A stretch of 64,000 bases of DNA, taken from Rhizaria sp. SCN 62-66 (taxonomy: Eukaryota; Rhizaria, unplaced). Position 1 is the first letter of the stretch. The number at the start of each line of letters is the position of its first letter. Location of the stretch: positions 1 through 64,000 of the forward strand of contig MEDY01000223.1 of assembly GCA_001724265.1 (NCBI GenBank), written 5' to 3'. The notes beneath the pieces are model-generated. The model ran no database searches. It was not told the origin of the DNA and saw only the letters and a list, made by a program, of their open reading frames with translations. Of this stretch, positions 1 to 13,100 are shown piece by piece. A program made the translations under genes and the position numbers.

Positions 1-290
1 TGATGTTTATTGGGGATGGGGAGTCTGGCCGAGTGCCGCCACACCACAAACATGTGGGGGGAAGAGGCTCAATCGGCCCAATTTGTACCCCCCCTGTGAT
101 GGACAAGAAACGGACGAGCGAAACAGGAGATAAAACCAACCTTAAGAGCCATGGTTTTTCCGTCAAACGAACAGTGTGATGCATTACTAATATAATACGC
201 AACGTGGTATTACTTCCTTTAATTATCCCTCTCAAAACGTCATTTGACTCTCTATCTCGCAACTTTCAGCGAGTCCACTCGCTCAGCCCA

Positions 291-1760
291 ATGTCTGCGT
301 CTGCCGCCTCCGCCGACGCAGCCGCTGTCACCACCCCAAGCTTCACCACGGTCGTCAGCTCCCGTGCCCCGTTGACAGAGAGCTCCTACGAGTTCTGGCG
401 TTCAGCTGCCCCCATCGCGAGCCCATCATCGGTCCGTCTGGGCCGCACTCTGCATGGCAGCAGTACAAACACTGCGAGTGGTTACGCCGCAACTGGCGAC
501 GGCGCTCTGGCCGCCACTTGGGTCGGCAGCTCGAGCGTCTTCGCGCGCACCTACGGCGCCGGTGCCGGCGCTAGGCTTGTGGCCGCCGGGTGCACGACGA
601 AGCATGACCCGCGGCCAACGGGGCCCGCCGGCGCGGCCATCGTCAACACGGCGGCTTCCTCCAGCACTACAGCAGTGACGAACAGCGCTGGCGTTGTGTA
701 CGAGCCCGCCACGTACGGCAATGTGCGGAACAAGAACGGCAACAAGAACAGCAGCAGTATCGTTATTGGCCTTCCATTGGGAGCAACAACGTCAGCGAAC
801 GCCAAAGGCAGCAGCAGCAGCAGTGCCATGAACACGAGCTTCATTGCCACTTCTTCAACGACAACTGCTGGTAACAGCGGCATCTCCCGTGAGGCTTTCG
901 AGAAAGCTCGTCTGGCCACGCGCGTTGGCGGCTATGCACACTGGGACCCCGTCAATGATGCGGGCTCCCCTTTTGTGCCAGCGAACAACACGACTCTCTA
1001 CCAGGGCCCCGAGCAACAGGTACTTACTCATGACCCATCCAAACGTCAATGCGAGATATCTCAATCAAAGCTAGGCATATTTAACCCAAACTTAAAACTA
1101 GTGTGTTATCTTTGGTTATTTCTATGTTAACTAACTTTTTGTTTCATTTCGCGTTTATCTCGCCGTATATCTGCGCCCTGGCAGTTTTCCCCCGCGCCGG
1201 CCCTGTCGAGCCACACCCGCGCCGAGGCCGCCCTCCGCGACTCCCAGTGCGCGGCCACGGCGCACCGCCTCTCGCTGCTTGACGCGCGCCGCGCCGCCGC
1301 TCTGGAGCGCGAGCGCGGCCGCTGGGCGGCGCTGGAGGCCGCCGAGGCCGCCGAGAGTGCGCGCATCAGCGCTGAGAGGGAGCGGGGGGTCAAGGCTAAG
1401 AGGGGCGCCGGCTCGGTCCCGTTTGACCTTGTCACACACACCTACACGGACTCGGCTGCGGTACGTACCAAGAATCAAGGATATGTCCGTGCTATTGTAG
1501 TGCGATGTTTTATTGCTAATTCTGCTCTCGACTCGATTGTGATCACCTCTCACTTATTTTGTTCTTCTTTCATTTTTGTACTTTGCGCGCTCACTTATAC
1601 ATCTGGCTGGTACTGGCGACATGTTTGTCGACTATCAAAGGCGCGTTCAATGCGTGCCGCTGACGCCGACGCCGACGCCCGTGCCCACGCGCGCACGCGG
1701 GCGCTGGCTGCACAGCAAAATAAGCATGGGTACAACCCTATCACTGGCGCCCCCGTCTGA
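291..1760 (+). CDS. Unidentified protein with C-terminal GYNPITG motif (3 exons)
   Basis: Exons 291-1019, 1185-1460 and 1641-1760 join in phase 0 at both junctions (introns gtactt...gcag and gtacgt...aaag) and give 374 residues ending in TGA. The start is the first ATG in the frame. Residues 1-243 are low-complexity Ala/Ser/Thr with a more ordered stretch near the end of exon 1 (GGYAHWDPVND). Exon 2 is an Arg/Ala/Glu-rich probable helix. Exon 3 ends with an Ala/Arg helix and the tail HGYNPITGAPV. The compact ordered segments flanking disordered sequence recall small axonemal or cytoskeletal proteins, but this is only a resemblance and I do not recognise the family. It converges on the PAQR gene downstream. 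Confidence 0.65.
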
Positions 1761-2669
1761 GTTTATTTCGCATAAATGCAAAACGCGTTTTAGCAGGTAG
1801 AACACATGGTGACGAGCGGAACACGCGGCCAAAGAGAAAGACAGAGGGCCTTGAGATAATATGTCGAAGGGAATACTTACATAGCGCTTCATTGATCACA
1901 GCACTCACAACTCCAATACAGATTGCATCTTTTGTTTCAGTGGACTCTGGGACTAGCAAACGATTTGTATTTGTATATGTTTTTCATGGATACACGTACG
2001 AACATTCGAAATCACAACACACACAAAACAACAAACAACAGACGGCGCATTTGCAGCCACACATGGGATGAATAACAACAACTCCGAGCATTAACACAAG
2101 TTTGTTCGCTTCGCGTTCTTGTTGATAGAAACCCATTCCCACGTGTGACTGTAAGTGTTTTGCGTGCTGCTATCGCGGGCGTCAAGTGTGAGTGCAATGT
2201 GAGGATAGCTGGGAATTTAGAGCAAGTATGATAAATATAGTTAGATGGAGTTGTTAGAAACATCGGGGAAGTGTGCAACGAACAAACAAAGAGAAAGCAG
2301 TAGCAAATATAGGGACCGAAAACAAGAGAAGACAAATAGGTAGCAACATGACGCTGCTTATATACAGCTGTACGACGAAGACATAAAAGAAGCGTGATTA
2401 TTTCAAAGCAAGCAAAATAAGATAAAACGTAATAAAAAACACCCCATTCTGAAAAAAATCAAGGGTCGTTAAAAAAAAAGAATAAAAAAAAACTATTGAT
2501 CTCGACAACAGCTTCACTGACAACAGGAAACTGTCAGGCATTCGTTGCGACCTGACTCTGCCTCTGCCTCTGAACTTACAGTCGGTGAACCACCCTTCGC
2601 CCACAGTCACACAGCCACGTGTCCCCACTCCACCATAGGTACCCCCATGTATACCCACGTGTTCCTGTC
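1761..2669. other. Intergenic region between convergent genes
   Basis: About 0.9 kb of AT-rich sequence between the 3' ends of the first gene and the PAQR gene. No frame here shows a recognisable protein and no RNA gene was seen. An A-rich stretch at about 2400-2500 lies beyond the PAQR stop and may hold its 3' end signals. Confidence 0.6.
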
Positions 2670-5463
2670 TCACGCGACGGGGCACACGTTGAGGATGCGG
2701 AGGGTGTACAGGTGGTGGACTCCGAAGTAGTGCGTCAGAGCCGCGGCGAACACGAACATGTGCCACCACTGGTGCGAGGAGCAGAAGATGTCAAAGCGAC
2801 CCGGGAAGCATCGCTCGGGCACCTGGGTGATGTAGATGCAGGCGCCGCCGATGTAGAGCCCCCCCATGGCGACGAGGTAGAGGAAGACACTGAGAGTGAA
2901 GCCGTCGAGGAGGGAGTAGTGGACGAAGGGGCCCGAGCCGAAGAGCCCCAATGTGATGAAGAGGAGCACGCGCGGGGTGCGGAACGCTGTGCCCGCGCAG
3001 CGTGGGTGAACCGTGACGACGAACGTGGCCAGACAGCCGAGCGAGATCAGGAGCATGTACAGCTGCTGCGGCCCTGGGTGGCAGTAAAGCATGTAGTAGA
3101 TCATGGGGATGTTGCTGCCACCAATGAGGAACGCAATACCCGCATAGTCAAGCCGCACGAGCTGCTCGGCCATCTTAGGCGACATGGAGTAGAAGAGGTG
3201 GAACACGGCGGAGCACGCGAAACAGGCCATTGCGGAGATGATGAAGACGACGATAGGCCAGATGGGCAGCTCGTCTAAGTACTCCTCGCCCAGGTCTAAG
3301 TACCGCAGCAGCGCCAGCGGCTCAGGACCCTCCCTGTGATGATGATGGTTGTTATCGCCCATCTCGTGACCGTGGCCATGACCCTGGTCGTGGCCGTGTG
3401 AGTGGCTGAGTCTATCGAGCTGTCTCCTCGCATCCCTCTGCTCCTCATGCTGGATATACTGCACGATCGGCGCCGCGACCTCGATCAATTGTTGGTACAC
3501 CTCGCCCGCAGCCTCGCGCACAGCCGCTGCGGCGGCACCCGCGCCGGTGCCGGTGGCGCTTTTGGCCAGCTGGATCGCGTCCATGGCGCGCTCGGCGGCG
3601 CGCTCGGCCTGGAGTCATTGAGAAAAATAGAACAGATGGAGGCATATATGCAAATTGTGTGAGTTAAAATTGGAATGCTCATATAAGCTTATATTATGTT
3701 GAATTTCATGATCATAGAGCAACATTACGAAGAGACATCTGATTTTTTTGCAATCACGCGCTTGCGTGTTGTTGAGTTTACTTGTTCCGTACCTGTCGTT
3801 CGAGGGCCTCGGTGAGCGCCTGCAGCGACGAGTGCTTGGCACCGGCGCCGCCCGCCCCCGCCTGCTTACTATTAGTGGACCACCAACGGCCGGCGCGCTT
3901 CGCGAGGATCGACGCAATGGTCCTCGGCGGCTGTTCCAGGGCCTCATTGTCACTATTGTTGTTACTATTGCCATTGTTGCTGCCCTCTGTAGACGCGGTG
4001 TCAATTTCGTCTGCGACGGTCTTGAGCAGTGCCCGGAATGACTCCTTGACGCTGCGGATGCGGTCCACAGTGGCGCCGGGCAGCGAGCGCAACAGTTCGC
4101 GGGAGCGGCGCGCGATGCTGGGGTCGAACCGGGCATTGCTACCAGTGCCAGCGCCAGTGCCAGCGCCAGTGCCAGTGCCAGTGCCAGCGCCAGTGCCAGC
4201 GCCAGTGCCAGCGCCAGCGCCAGTGGCGCTGCTGCTGCTGCCGCCCTGTTGCTGCTGCTGTTGCTGTTGCTGCTGCTGCTGCTGCTGCTGTTGGGATAGC
4301 AGAGCAGCGGCTTCGGCGTCAGAGACGCTCTCAAGCTCGAGCAGAGCCTTGTTCGCATCCATCCCAGTCGTTGTCGCAGTCGACGTCGCAGCGGCGGTGG
4401 CGGTTGCGCTGGCGTCTAAGGGGGCACTCGCGGTCATGAGTTCCCTGTACGCGTAGTGCTCGCCCTCGATCGGCATGAACAGACATACCGCGACCAGCAT
4501 GAAGATCATGAAGATGAACGCGGCAGCGTGGGTCCACACGTTGAACGTCTCGTTGTGGAGGTGGAACAGCGAGCGCAACGCCTCGCGCGCCGAGAGATTG
4601 TACCGGTAGCCACTGTGGATGAACGGGTTGTCGCGAACCCAGTCAGGCGCGTCCGCCAGTAGGCTGTAGCGTGCGTTGCTGCGGGGAGCGCCGTGGCCCG
4701 AGCAGACGTGAGCGCAGCGCGACTTGGGCTGAGCGTCCTCCTCCTCAGTGGCCGCAGGGGCAGTCGCAGTTGCAGCTTTGGCAGGCTCGGAGGCTGTCTC
4801 GGTGTTGAGGGGAGAAGAGGCGAGGGAGATCACAGAGCCTGTGTCGGTGGTATCGTTGCTGATGCTGCCGATCGCAGTCTCAACCACGGAAGCAGCGGCA
4901 GCAGCAGACTTGCGAGCGCTGGAGCGGGCAGAGCGAGAGCTCCCGGTCACAGTCGCAGTCGCCGTCGTCGTGTTCGCAGTGTTGGCGGTGTTCGCGGCGG
5001 TGACAGCAGCGCGAGAGCGTGAGCGTGGCCGGCTATCCGTCTTCGCCGCAGTGTCAGCGGCGGCGGTGACACGAGGGCTGCGGGGCTTGCTCGCCGACCG
5101 TGCCCGCGACTGAGAGCGCGACTGGGACCGCGAGCGTGATTGCAAAGGCAACTGCGACTGGGCATGGGCGTGGGCGCGGGCCCGGGAGCGGGAGCGGGAG
5201 CGGGATGAGCTCGATGCAGCTGCACCACTTGAGGCAGTGGCAGGGAAGGCGCCATTCTTGCCCGCAGAAGCGCTGGAGGTCGCCCTGGAGGCGCCAGCGC
5301 GGCGACGCAGCGTCGCGGCTTCGTCACGGGGCTCGGCGGCCGCGGCGGAGAGTTGTTGGGCCGCGTTCGAGCCACGGGCAGCGGCGGGGCCAGTCTGCGT
5401 CGCGGCAGCGGTGGCGCCGGGGGCGGCGGAGCGGGGGCGCGACGGGGCCCGGCGGGCGGACAT
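2670..5463 (-). CDS. PAQR-family (adiponectin receptor/progestin receptor-like) seven-TM protein
   Basis: Exons 5463-3793 and 3608-2670 join in phase 0 (intron gtacgg...ccag) to give 868-869 residues, stop TGA. The family signature is clear: DNPFIHSGYR, then HNETFNVWTH near residue 304, TM1 just after it, SAVFHLF near 690, LDYAG shortly after, and HQWWH near 836. In AdipoR structures the corresponding three His and one Asp form the intramembrane zinc site, so the site looks intact and a hydrolase-type membrane receptor is expected. Odd features are a Ser/Arg-rich N-terminal extension of about 290 residues and an insert of roughly 325 residues between TM1 and TM2 holding a 16-Gln tract, a Gly/Ala/Thr minisatellite and His-rich stretches. 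Usual family length is about 300-400. It is divergent from LSG1. Confidence 0.9.
4142..4215. repeat. Six-base minisatellite (GCCAGT/GCCAGC) in PAQR insert
   Basis: Tandem six-base units alternating at one position. Read on the minus strand they encode a Gly-Ala/Gly-Thr repeat inside the TM1-TM2 loop insert. The unit length is a multiple of three, so copy-number change keeps the frame. Confidence 0.85.
4246..4293. repeat. Trinucleotide repeat encoding 16 Gln
   Basis: CTG/TTG units on the plus strand read as CAG/CAA on the coding strand, giving 16 consecutive Gln in the loop insert of the PAQR protein. Confidence 0.9.
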
Positions 5464-6186
5464 GGCGCTGCGGGCAACGTGAAATCGCAAAAAATAAGGG
5501 TTAGTAGTAAGGTTTGGTGCGGGGGAGCGCTGGAATGAGCGAGAAAGGCCGCTTTCGTCACAGGCCAGTGGCACGGCCGAGTCAGCGAGCCGGAAACGGT
5601 TATTTCCACGCACACGTTCCGTCCATTGCGGTATTATATGGCACAAATATGAAAACAAACGTATAGTAGCGGAATAAACAATGGGATTCAATCTCATGCC
5701 GATCTGCCCGATATAAATCCCGGTTTGCGTTTTGACGACGCCCTCCACATTTCTGACCGTGGGCTTTCGCCGGCAGATCGGTGTAGGTCTCGGTCGGTGG
5801 CGGCAGAGGCAAGACTGTTTAGCCACCACACAAGGGAGGGAGAAGAGCTTGCGCAAAATCGCTATGGGGCGCGTCAGCTCGATCGTCAGCGTTGGCCGCG
5901 TTTTACCATGTGTATATATTCCACACACTGTGTTAACTGTGTTATTTTCGATCCGTCCCAAGGGCGCGTTTGTCCCCGCTCTAATCCGCATTCACACCCA
6001 CTGCGCCTCTCTCCAAGCTCGCTGTCCGCACGCCCGAACGCGTTATCGACATCCTTCCCGCCCACCTCTACTTATATAACTTCACCACACCAATCTATAC
6101 GAACTAACCTAACTTATCCCTCACTTTCACTTGATTATGCATCTATTACTTCTCGACTGGCCTGTCTTTTAGCTTGCGCCTCTGAT
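5464..6186. promoter_or_regulatory. Divergent promoter region, PAQR (-) and LSG1 (+)
   Basis: A 723-base interval between two divergent start codons. It must hold the 5' ends of both genes. No TATA-like or other element could be assigned with confidence. The LSG1-proximal part is pyrimidine-rich. Confidence 0.5.
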
Positions 6187-9100
6187 ATGGTGCGCAAAGC
6201 CATCGGCCATGCGCCCACCGGCATCGGCCGCGCGCTCGTCAAGAGCAACCACGACAACCGCGTGCGCGCCAAGCGTCAGGGCCGCAAGTCCACGGTGCAC
6301 CTGCACAACGTGGACGACGACTCGCTGGCGGCCGAGCAGAGCAAGCTCAAGTCCGTCATGGAGCGCAACGCGATGGATGAGTTCATGGCCGAGGCCATCA
6401 TGAAGGAGAAGTCATTCGCAGCGCAGCGTGCCAACGTGATCATGGTCGGCGGGTCGACCGTGGTGCAGGTGCAGTCGCGCGCCGTGACGGAGCAGCTCGA
6501 GTACGAGAATATCCGTATCCCGCGCCGGCCGCAGTGGAAGTTCGGCATGGATCCCGACGAGCTCATCCGCCAGGTGCGTCATCACAAATCGCGATATCTC
6601 CGCAACATGTTTACTTTCCGTCATAATATCATACTTCAACCTGTATTTCCATGTTATCTACCTTTATACTAAGTTTTTTTTTCTTAATGGTGTTATATCA
6701 TGCGTTTATTCACTTTTGTATACCTTATCCCGACTTTTTGTTTCCTAACGCTTTGTTCCACAGGAGCGCGAGGCGTTCGTCGACTGGCGCCGCGAGCTAG
6801 CCGTCTACGAGGAGGCCGCCTCGGATAAGCACGCCACGCCCTTTGAGAAGAACATCGAGGTTTGGAAGCAGCTCTGGCGCGTCTCCGAGAAGGCCCACGT
6901 GATCGCGCAGATCGTCGACGCCCGCAACCCTCTTCTCTTCTACTGCGCCGACCTGGTGGCGCTGGCCGGCGAGCTTGACCCGCGCAAGCGGTGCGTGCTC
7001 GTCGTCAACAAGTCCGACTTCCTCACGCGCGAAGCCCGCGCGCAGTGGGCCAAGTACTTCACCGCGAACAACATCGACTTCATCTTCTGGTCTGCCAAGC
7101 GCGAGACTGAGGCTCAGGTACGTTACTATAACAAACTTTAAAAGTGGCGTATATACCGCTCAACTAGCATGAAACTTCGAATTTAAGTATTATTTGATAT
7201 TTGATACCTATGTTTTATATTTTTATTTCATCAACATGCATATGTCATTCCTCCCATTTATCTCACTTTTCTGTTCTTCTCTACGAATCGATGCGACATA
7301 CCTTAGGTCGAGGAGACCGAGCTGGTCAAGGAGTTCGCCGCCCGGCGCGACGCGATGATCCAGCATGTCATCATGCGCCGCCGCGCTGCGCGCGCCGCCC
7401 GCGCCCTCGCCAGCCCCGAAGCCGCGGCGGCCGCCGACAAGGCCGCCCGGTCGGCCGCTCGCGCCGCTAAGGCCTCGGCGGCCAAGGCGGCCATCGCCGG
7501 CAGCAAGTTCAGTCTGATTGCCGGCTCCGACTCTGAGGACGATGAGGACAACGAGGAGGAGGACGGCGCTGCCCCCGTCAAGTCTGCCGCCGCTACTACT
7601 AAGGCTGATGCCGAGCCTGAGGCCGAGGAGGAGGACGCTGAGGACGAGGATGAAGACGACGAAGACAACACCAACGATGCCGACCTTGACGACGACGACG
7701 CGGCCGCTGACGGCGACTACGACGAGAGCGATATGGTCCACGCCGAGGCCGAGGTCGACGTCGAGCTCGCGTCCGAGGCCGCCGCGCTGCGCGCGCTCAT
7801 CAAGGCCCGTCGCGCCAACACCAACACCACCGCCCACGCCCACAAGGCCACTGAGAGCGCGACGGTGGTCCCCGCTGCGGCGGCCGCGGCTACGGTGCGT
7901 GACCCTCTGCAGGTGGCGAACCAGCAGGAGCTGACGGACTACCTCAAGTCGCGTGCGCACACCGGCTACGTCGCCGAGGGCCACCGCCGCACGGTCGCGG
8001 TGCAGCGCCGTCTCGCCGGGCTGCCGGAGACCGTGGTTAGCGAGGCAGAGGACCAGGCTCACTTGGACGCCGCGGCCGCGCTGGCGAGCGACGAGTTGGC
8101 GCTGGCTGACTCCATTGCACTGGGCAAGTACGCGCACGAGGACGACGAAAACGACCACTTGTTCAACCAGAGCAACAACACGGGGAACGAGGACGGCGGC
8201 GAGGACTCGAGCATTGTGGACGCGAGTTCGAACGAGCACGCGATCCGTCGCCGCGTGCGCGGGATCGTTATGCGCGCCAACGCCGTCAGGGCCACGCGCG
8301 CGGTGCCTAAAGTCACCATCGGCATGCTCGGCTTCCCCAACGTCGGCAAGTCGAGCACGATCAACGCGCTGCTGGGCGCCAAGAAGGTCTCGGTCGCGTC
8401 TACCCCCGGCAAGACGAAGCACTTCCAGACGCTGAACCTGGGCGACGACATCATGCTGTGCGACTGCCCCGGTCTTGTCTTCCCGACTTTCGTGCACTCG
8501 CGCTCGACGCTTATCATCAACGGTGTTATCCCCGTCGACACGCTGCGCGACTTCATCTCGCCCATGGAGGCCGTGTGCCAGCGCATCTCCCGCTCGCAGG
8601 TGACCCAGCTGTACGGGCTCGATCTCCCGGCCTGGAAGCCCCTCGACGCCCACACGCTGCTGCAGGGCTACTGCCGCGTGCGCGGCTTTTTCCGGTCCCA
8701 CGGCCAGCCCGACGAGGTGCGCGCGGCGCGCAAGATGCTCAAGGACTTCAACAACGGCGAGTTGCTCCACTGCCAGTGCCCGCCTGGGCTGACCAAGGAG
8801 CAGCGCCGCGCCTTTTACTCCTCGTTCGCTGAGGAGGCCGCCGCCGCGCTGGCTGCCGAGGCCGTGGCCGCGAGCCAGGAACGCGAGCTTCAGCGCGCCG
8901 AGGCCGGCTACAATATCCCGATGAACCGCCCGAAGCCCGCGGCCGGCCACGGGTCCTCGTCGTCGCTGGCGATCACGGCCGAGAGCACGCGCGCCGACAT
9001 CGCGCGGATTCGCGAGCTCCGCGCGCTCGCGCTACAGACGCAGACCAACGGCGCGCGCGGCGGCAACGCCAACGCCAAGGCCGCGGCCGCGGTGCGCGAG

Positions 9101-9598
9101 GCTGACCACGAGTTGGCATTCGAGACCGAGACGGAGGCCATGCTTGCACAGGCGCGCCGCGCCGCCGCCGCCGCTGCCGCCGCTACCAAGGCCGGCGGGA
9201 ACGCCTCCGACGCCTCTGCCGCCGCCGCTGCCGCTGCCGCTGGTGCTGTCCCGACGCTCGACGACGCTGGCAACGAGCTGGACGTGATCGACGTCTTGGT
9301 GAGCCGCGCTAAGATCACGGCTGTGGCGCCTAGCGACGGCGTCAAGGTGGCCGCCAACGCCGTCGACAAGGTGCAGAACAAGAAGAACCGGCTCCTGGCT
9401 CTCGAGGGCGCGGCGATGAGCAAGAAGCAGATCTACCGGATGCGTAACAACATGCTCAAGGGCCAGGGCCGCGGACGGGACCTGTTCGAGGACGACGTCA
9501 ACATGGTCGGCACGGGCGGCGGCCAGGCCGCGAAACACCTGAACAAGGCATACGACCAGTACGGCAACCGGCTCAAGGTCAAGGACATGGAGAATTGA
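6187..9598 (+). CDS. LSG1: Large-subunit GTPase 1 (Lsg1), circularly permuted GTPase
   Basis: Exons 6187-6573, 6764-7117 and 7307-9598 join in phase 0 (donors gtgcgt, gtacgt) and give 1010 residues, stop TGA. G motifs come in the permuted order of the YlqF/Nug/Lsg1 group: NKSD at 211-214, WSAK near 239, then GFPNVGKSS near 589 and DCPGL near 633. The N-terminus (MVRKAIGHAPTGIGRAL, then basic) matches the Lsg1 family. Lsg1 is a cytoplasmic GTPase that releases the export adaptor Nmd3 from the 60S ribosomal subunit. The protein is much longer than yeast Lsg1 (about 640). The excess lies in an Asp/Glu-rich insert between the G5 and G1 motifs and an Ala-rich C-terminal part. An AATAAA at 9739-9744 lies 140 bases past the stop. 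Confidence 0.95.
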
Positions 9599-10163
9599 AG
9601 CTGAGGAAAAATCATATCTGAGAGTAGCTTTGTTTAGTGTTCAAAACAGCGTGACTAGGGTCAGTCGGGCCAAAATACCAATAGTGTTGTCGTGGAGGTG
9701 AGGTGATGCGTACAGAGTGTGTTTAGATATAAAAAGCTAATAAACAAATAATTGTATAAAAATATACTATTTTTGTGTCCGGCTATTCATTTTTTCATTG
9801 AACGCCAATTCATTTGCATGGATGCCAGAGTTCTGTCCAAATGTGTTAGTAGCGTTATCTACACAAATCATTGAGATTCTCGGGATGCTGGACTTTGAAG
9901 TGGGGCGTATCAAAAATTAAAGTCTTCAGTTATTTAATCTTGTTTAGCATGGAACTTGGGCGAGTGCATTTAGGTTAATCTTGCATTATCATTCGCCGTT
10001 CACTGCGCACTCACCACCGTTCGCACACCAGACTGTCTTCCAGAACGCTCTCCGATTCTTTTCAAGTCTTGACTATTAAGTGAAACATTTATTTGCATTA
10101 ATTGCTGCATTGAAAAAACGAAGTGATGAACTTGCAAAACGCAACGTTCTACTCCACATAAAC
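9599..10163. other. Intergenic region between convergent LSG1 and paralogue A
   Basis: 565 bases, AT-rich, containing the likely LSG1 polyadenylation signal AATAAA at 9739-9744. No gene seen. Confidence 0.6.
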
Positions 10164-13100
10164 TTACCTCACCTGAGCCTTGTTCTTTGTCCCCCGGTAG
10201 TTCTCAAGCAGCGGAAACGCATGCTCGCGCACAAACTGCATCATATCCGGCGACGCACCGGCCACCCGCGCGCATGCCAGCGCCGCGTTATGCGCTGCTG
10301 CCTCCCAGCGGGGGTTGTCCCGTCGCACCAACAGCATCACGCACGCGCCGATTGCGTGCAAAACGCCAACGCCCTCAAGAGGCCCCGACGGCTGCACAGT
10401 CGCGACTTTGGCAGTAGTCGCTCCGGCAGCCGTCGCGGCGTCTAGGACAGCGGCCAGCCCCGCTTGTTGCTCTTCGAGCTTGGCCTTCTTAGCTGCGCCA
10501 GCCAGGAATGCGCCGTTGATATTGAGCGCCGATAGCACCACGCGCGCCGACGACAGCACAGCGTTGCGCACGAGAACCGACGGCGCTGCTGAGAAGTACT
10601 TGTTCCAGTCAGCCTGCGGCACCAGAGTAGGCGGTAACTGGGCAATTTTTATGACGATTTGCGCAAAGTTGCCCGCCGTCTGCGGCGACCACGAGTTGAG
10701 CGCAAGCGACACAACGCCGGCCACGCCCGAGCCTGACGCAAGAGTCACGGCGTCGTGGAGGCTGTCCTCGCCGCGATCGCCCCAGATGCAGAACTCGACG
10801 ACTCGCGCGGCCGCCAGCGCGCGCGCAACACCGGTGGGCAGTGCGCCGGCCGGCTCTGGCAGCGTGGTGCCGCGAGGCAGCCTCGCGTGGTCCGCAGTGG
10901 GGATCGGGTCAGTCGCCCGCGCCCACTGCTCCATGAACTCTCGGTCTACGTGCACCGCCCTGCCGCCGTTTGCCTGCGCGGCCGCAGACGCAGCCTTGCG
11001 CGCAGCATGCTGCGCAGCGGACGCTGCAGCTTTTGCGGACACGGGTGCCGGATCCGGGAAGTAAGCCAGCTCGCGTGACGCCTGCTGCGGGTCATGCTGG
11101 CACATGATTGCAACAGCGCGGAAGCACGAGTCGCTGAGCTCGATAAGCTCAGCCAAGCGTGCAACGGCGCTGAGCTGTCGCGTGCGCCGCTAGTCGGCCA
11201 ATGCATCTGTCTTATTGTCCTCCTTGCCAGCGGGTGCGGCTGAGGAGTTGTCCGGCAGCGTTGCAGCGACCACCGCGGCGATCCCGGTGCCCAACATAAA
11301 CCCGATGCCGTTGCGCGCAAGCATGTCGTCGCGTGCGGCAAGGCTGCCGGCGAGAAGCCGGGTGAGCAGGGTCACGGCAAGCCGCATCAGCGTAATGTCG
11401 AGCCCAGAGCACTGGACGACTGGCGGGCTAAGTCCGGACGGCGGGGGCGCTACAAGCGCGAAGAGCGCCCAGGGTAGCGCAGGCGTGGCTGCGACAATGC
11501 GCTCCGCAGAGTGCACGCCTTCGGAGACTGCCAAGTCTAGCAGCAGATCAAGACTTCTGCGCAACAACTTCATGTAACTGATGATCGTCGCCATTCCAGA
11601 CGCGTCTCTGTGCAAGGTTGCTTCCTTGGATGCCGTTAAGCGGTCAAGCACTGATACATTTAGAATACACAACAACGCGCGCAGCGCAACGCAAGCGACT
11701 ACCTCCAAAGAGTCCCCCTGATCTTTGGCCTCCCCGTCCTCGTTATCCTCCTTAGCAGCTAAAGCAAGGGCAGCAACACGATCAGGGGCAGCAGCAGAAG
11801 TTGCAGTGGCGTCGGCTTCTGTGTTAGTGCTATTGTTGCTCACGGGCGCAGGCAGACTTGCACTCGCAAGTTTTTTCCTTGAGAGCTCCTGGAGCACAGT
11901 CAACGCGCTACTCAGAACCTCTGACGCGGATGCCAAGGCGGCAAAGTTGAGCTGCCTGCCGACAGACATGCCCATGCTGGAGTGCGCCTTGACGCCGCAG
12001 CGCTCCACGTGCGTCCGCACGTACGCACACCACGCGCCGTCGGCAAACGGCGCGGCAGCCATCGCGGCGTAGCTGTTTTCCCGACCGTGTGCAGCCTGGT
12101 TTGCAACGTCAAGTGTTTTCCGCGCAGCCTCGCTCGCACGTTGCGCGTCATCGACCTTGAGCGCCAGCTCTGCCACGGCCGCCGCATCCGGCTGCGCTGC
12201 CGCCGCTGACTTACCGCCCTTGCCGCTCTTGGCGCCACCCTTAGCCGCCGCGGACCCCTTGGCGCCCTTTGACTGCGTGGCCTCATTGAGCTTCTTGCGT
12301 TCCCGCGCAAGCTGCTCCTTAGCGGCCTCTAGCGCGCGCGTTGATTGAGAGGCGGCAAGGTATGCGCGTGCAACAGAGGGCACTGTTGGCATCATCTGAA
12401 ACTCCGACGACTTCGTTGGCACCAGGCTGGGGAAACCGACACCGAAACCAAACTCCGGTCCCGCAATGGAGTGCTCGCTCGACGCGTCATCGGCCGCGTC
12501 CCAAGCGACGCGCAGCGTGTTTTGCAGCTCAGATATTAGCGTAATCCCCGGTTGCCAGCCGCGCTGAACGAGCGCCTTGAACTGCGTGTCGCGAGCAAGG
12601 CCCTCGGTCATGCTGAGGAGGTTTTGCGTCGCGCTACGCCGCACTAACCGTTGCCCGCTTGGCAGCACTGATGCCGAGCCAAAGGGGCGCGGCGCGCTTG
12701 TCCAGGCACCCGTGGAATCTGTTGGGCTTGCGGAAGTCGCGATCGCGTCTCCAAAGGCCTGTAGCTCATGTTTAGTGTACGAATCAACCTGGAGTGCAAT
12801 GGCTGTAGCCATCACCAGCGTCTCTAGCACATCGTCACTCGGGGGCGCCGCGTTGGCGTCAGGGGCAGCAGCAGCGGCGGTGCTGGCATCAGCGCCCGCA
12901 CTCGCGCTTACCGACAATGCCGGTGTTGCGGGTGTGGCCCCGCTGACGATGAGTTGCGAACGTGCTGTTTCTGACTGCAGTACATTGAGCAGCAGCCCAG
13001 TCGCCGCCTCAAGCATGACTGCAATTCCGCTCAGCCACGACTCAGCGGGCGCAGCGAAAGCGGCGTCAGCTGCAAACATGAGAGCAACACGAGTCTCACC

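Noticed and set aside
2619-3278. Long plus-strand frame rich in Glu/His opposite the PAQR gene
   Set aside because: It is the antisense shadow of the clearly conserved PAQR coding exon.
4947-5615. Pro/Arg-rich minus-strand frame overlapping the PAQR N-terminus
   Set aside because: An alternative frame of the same exon with composition typical of a GC-rich out-of-frame translation.
7223-8950. 575-codon minus-strand frame opposite LSG1
   Set aside because: Antisense shadow of a GC-rich exon; the sense strand carries all GTPase motifs.
10146-10170. Splice donor (GTGAGG or GTAAGT) at the end of paralogue A, implying one more exon
   Set aside because: Paralogues B and C end at the equivalent place, and no conserved downstream exon was seen before the LSG1 3' end.
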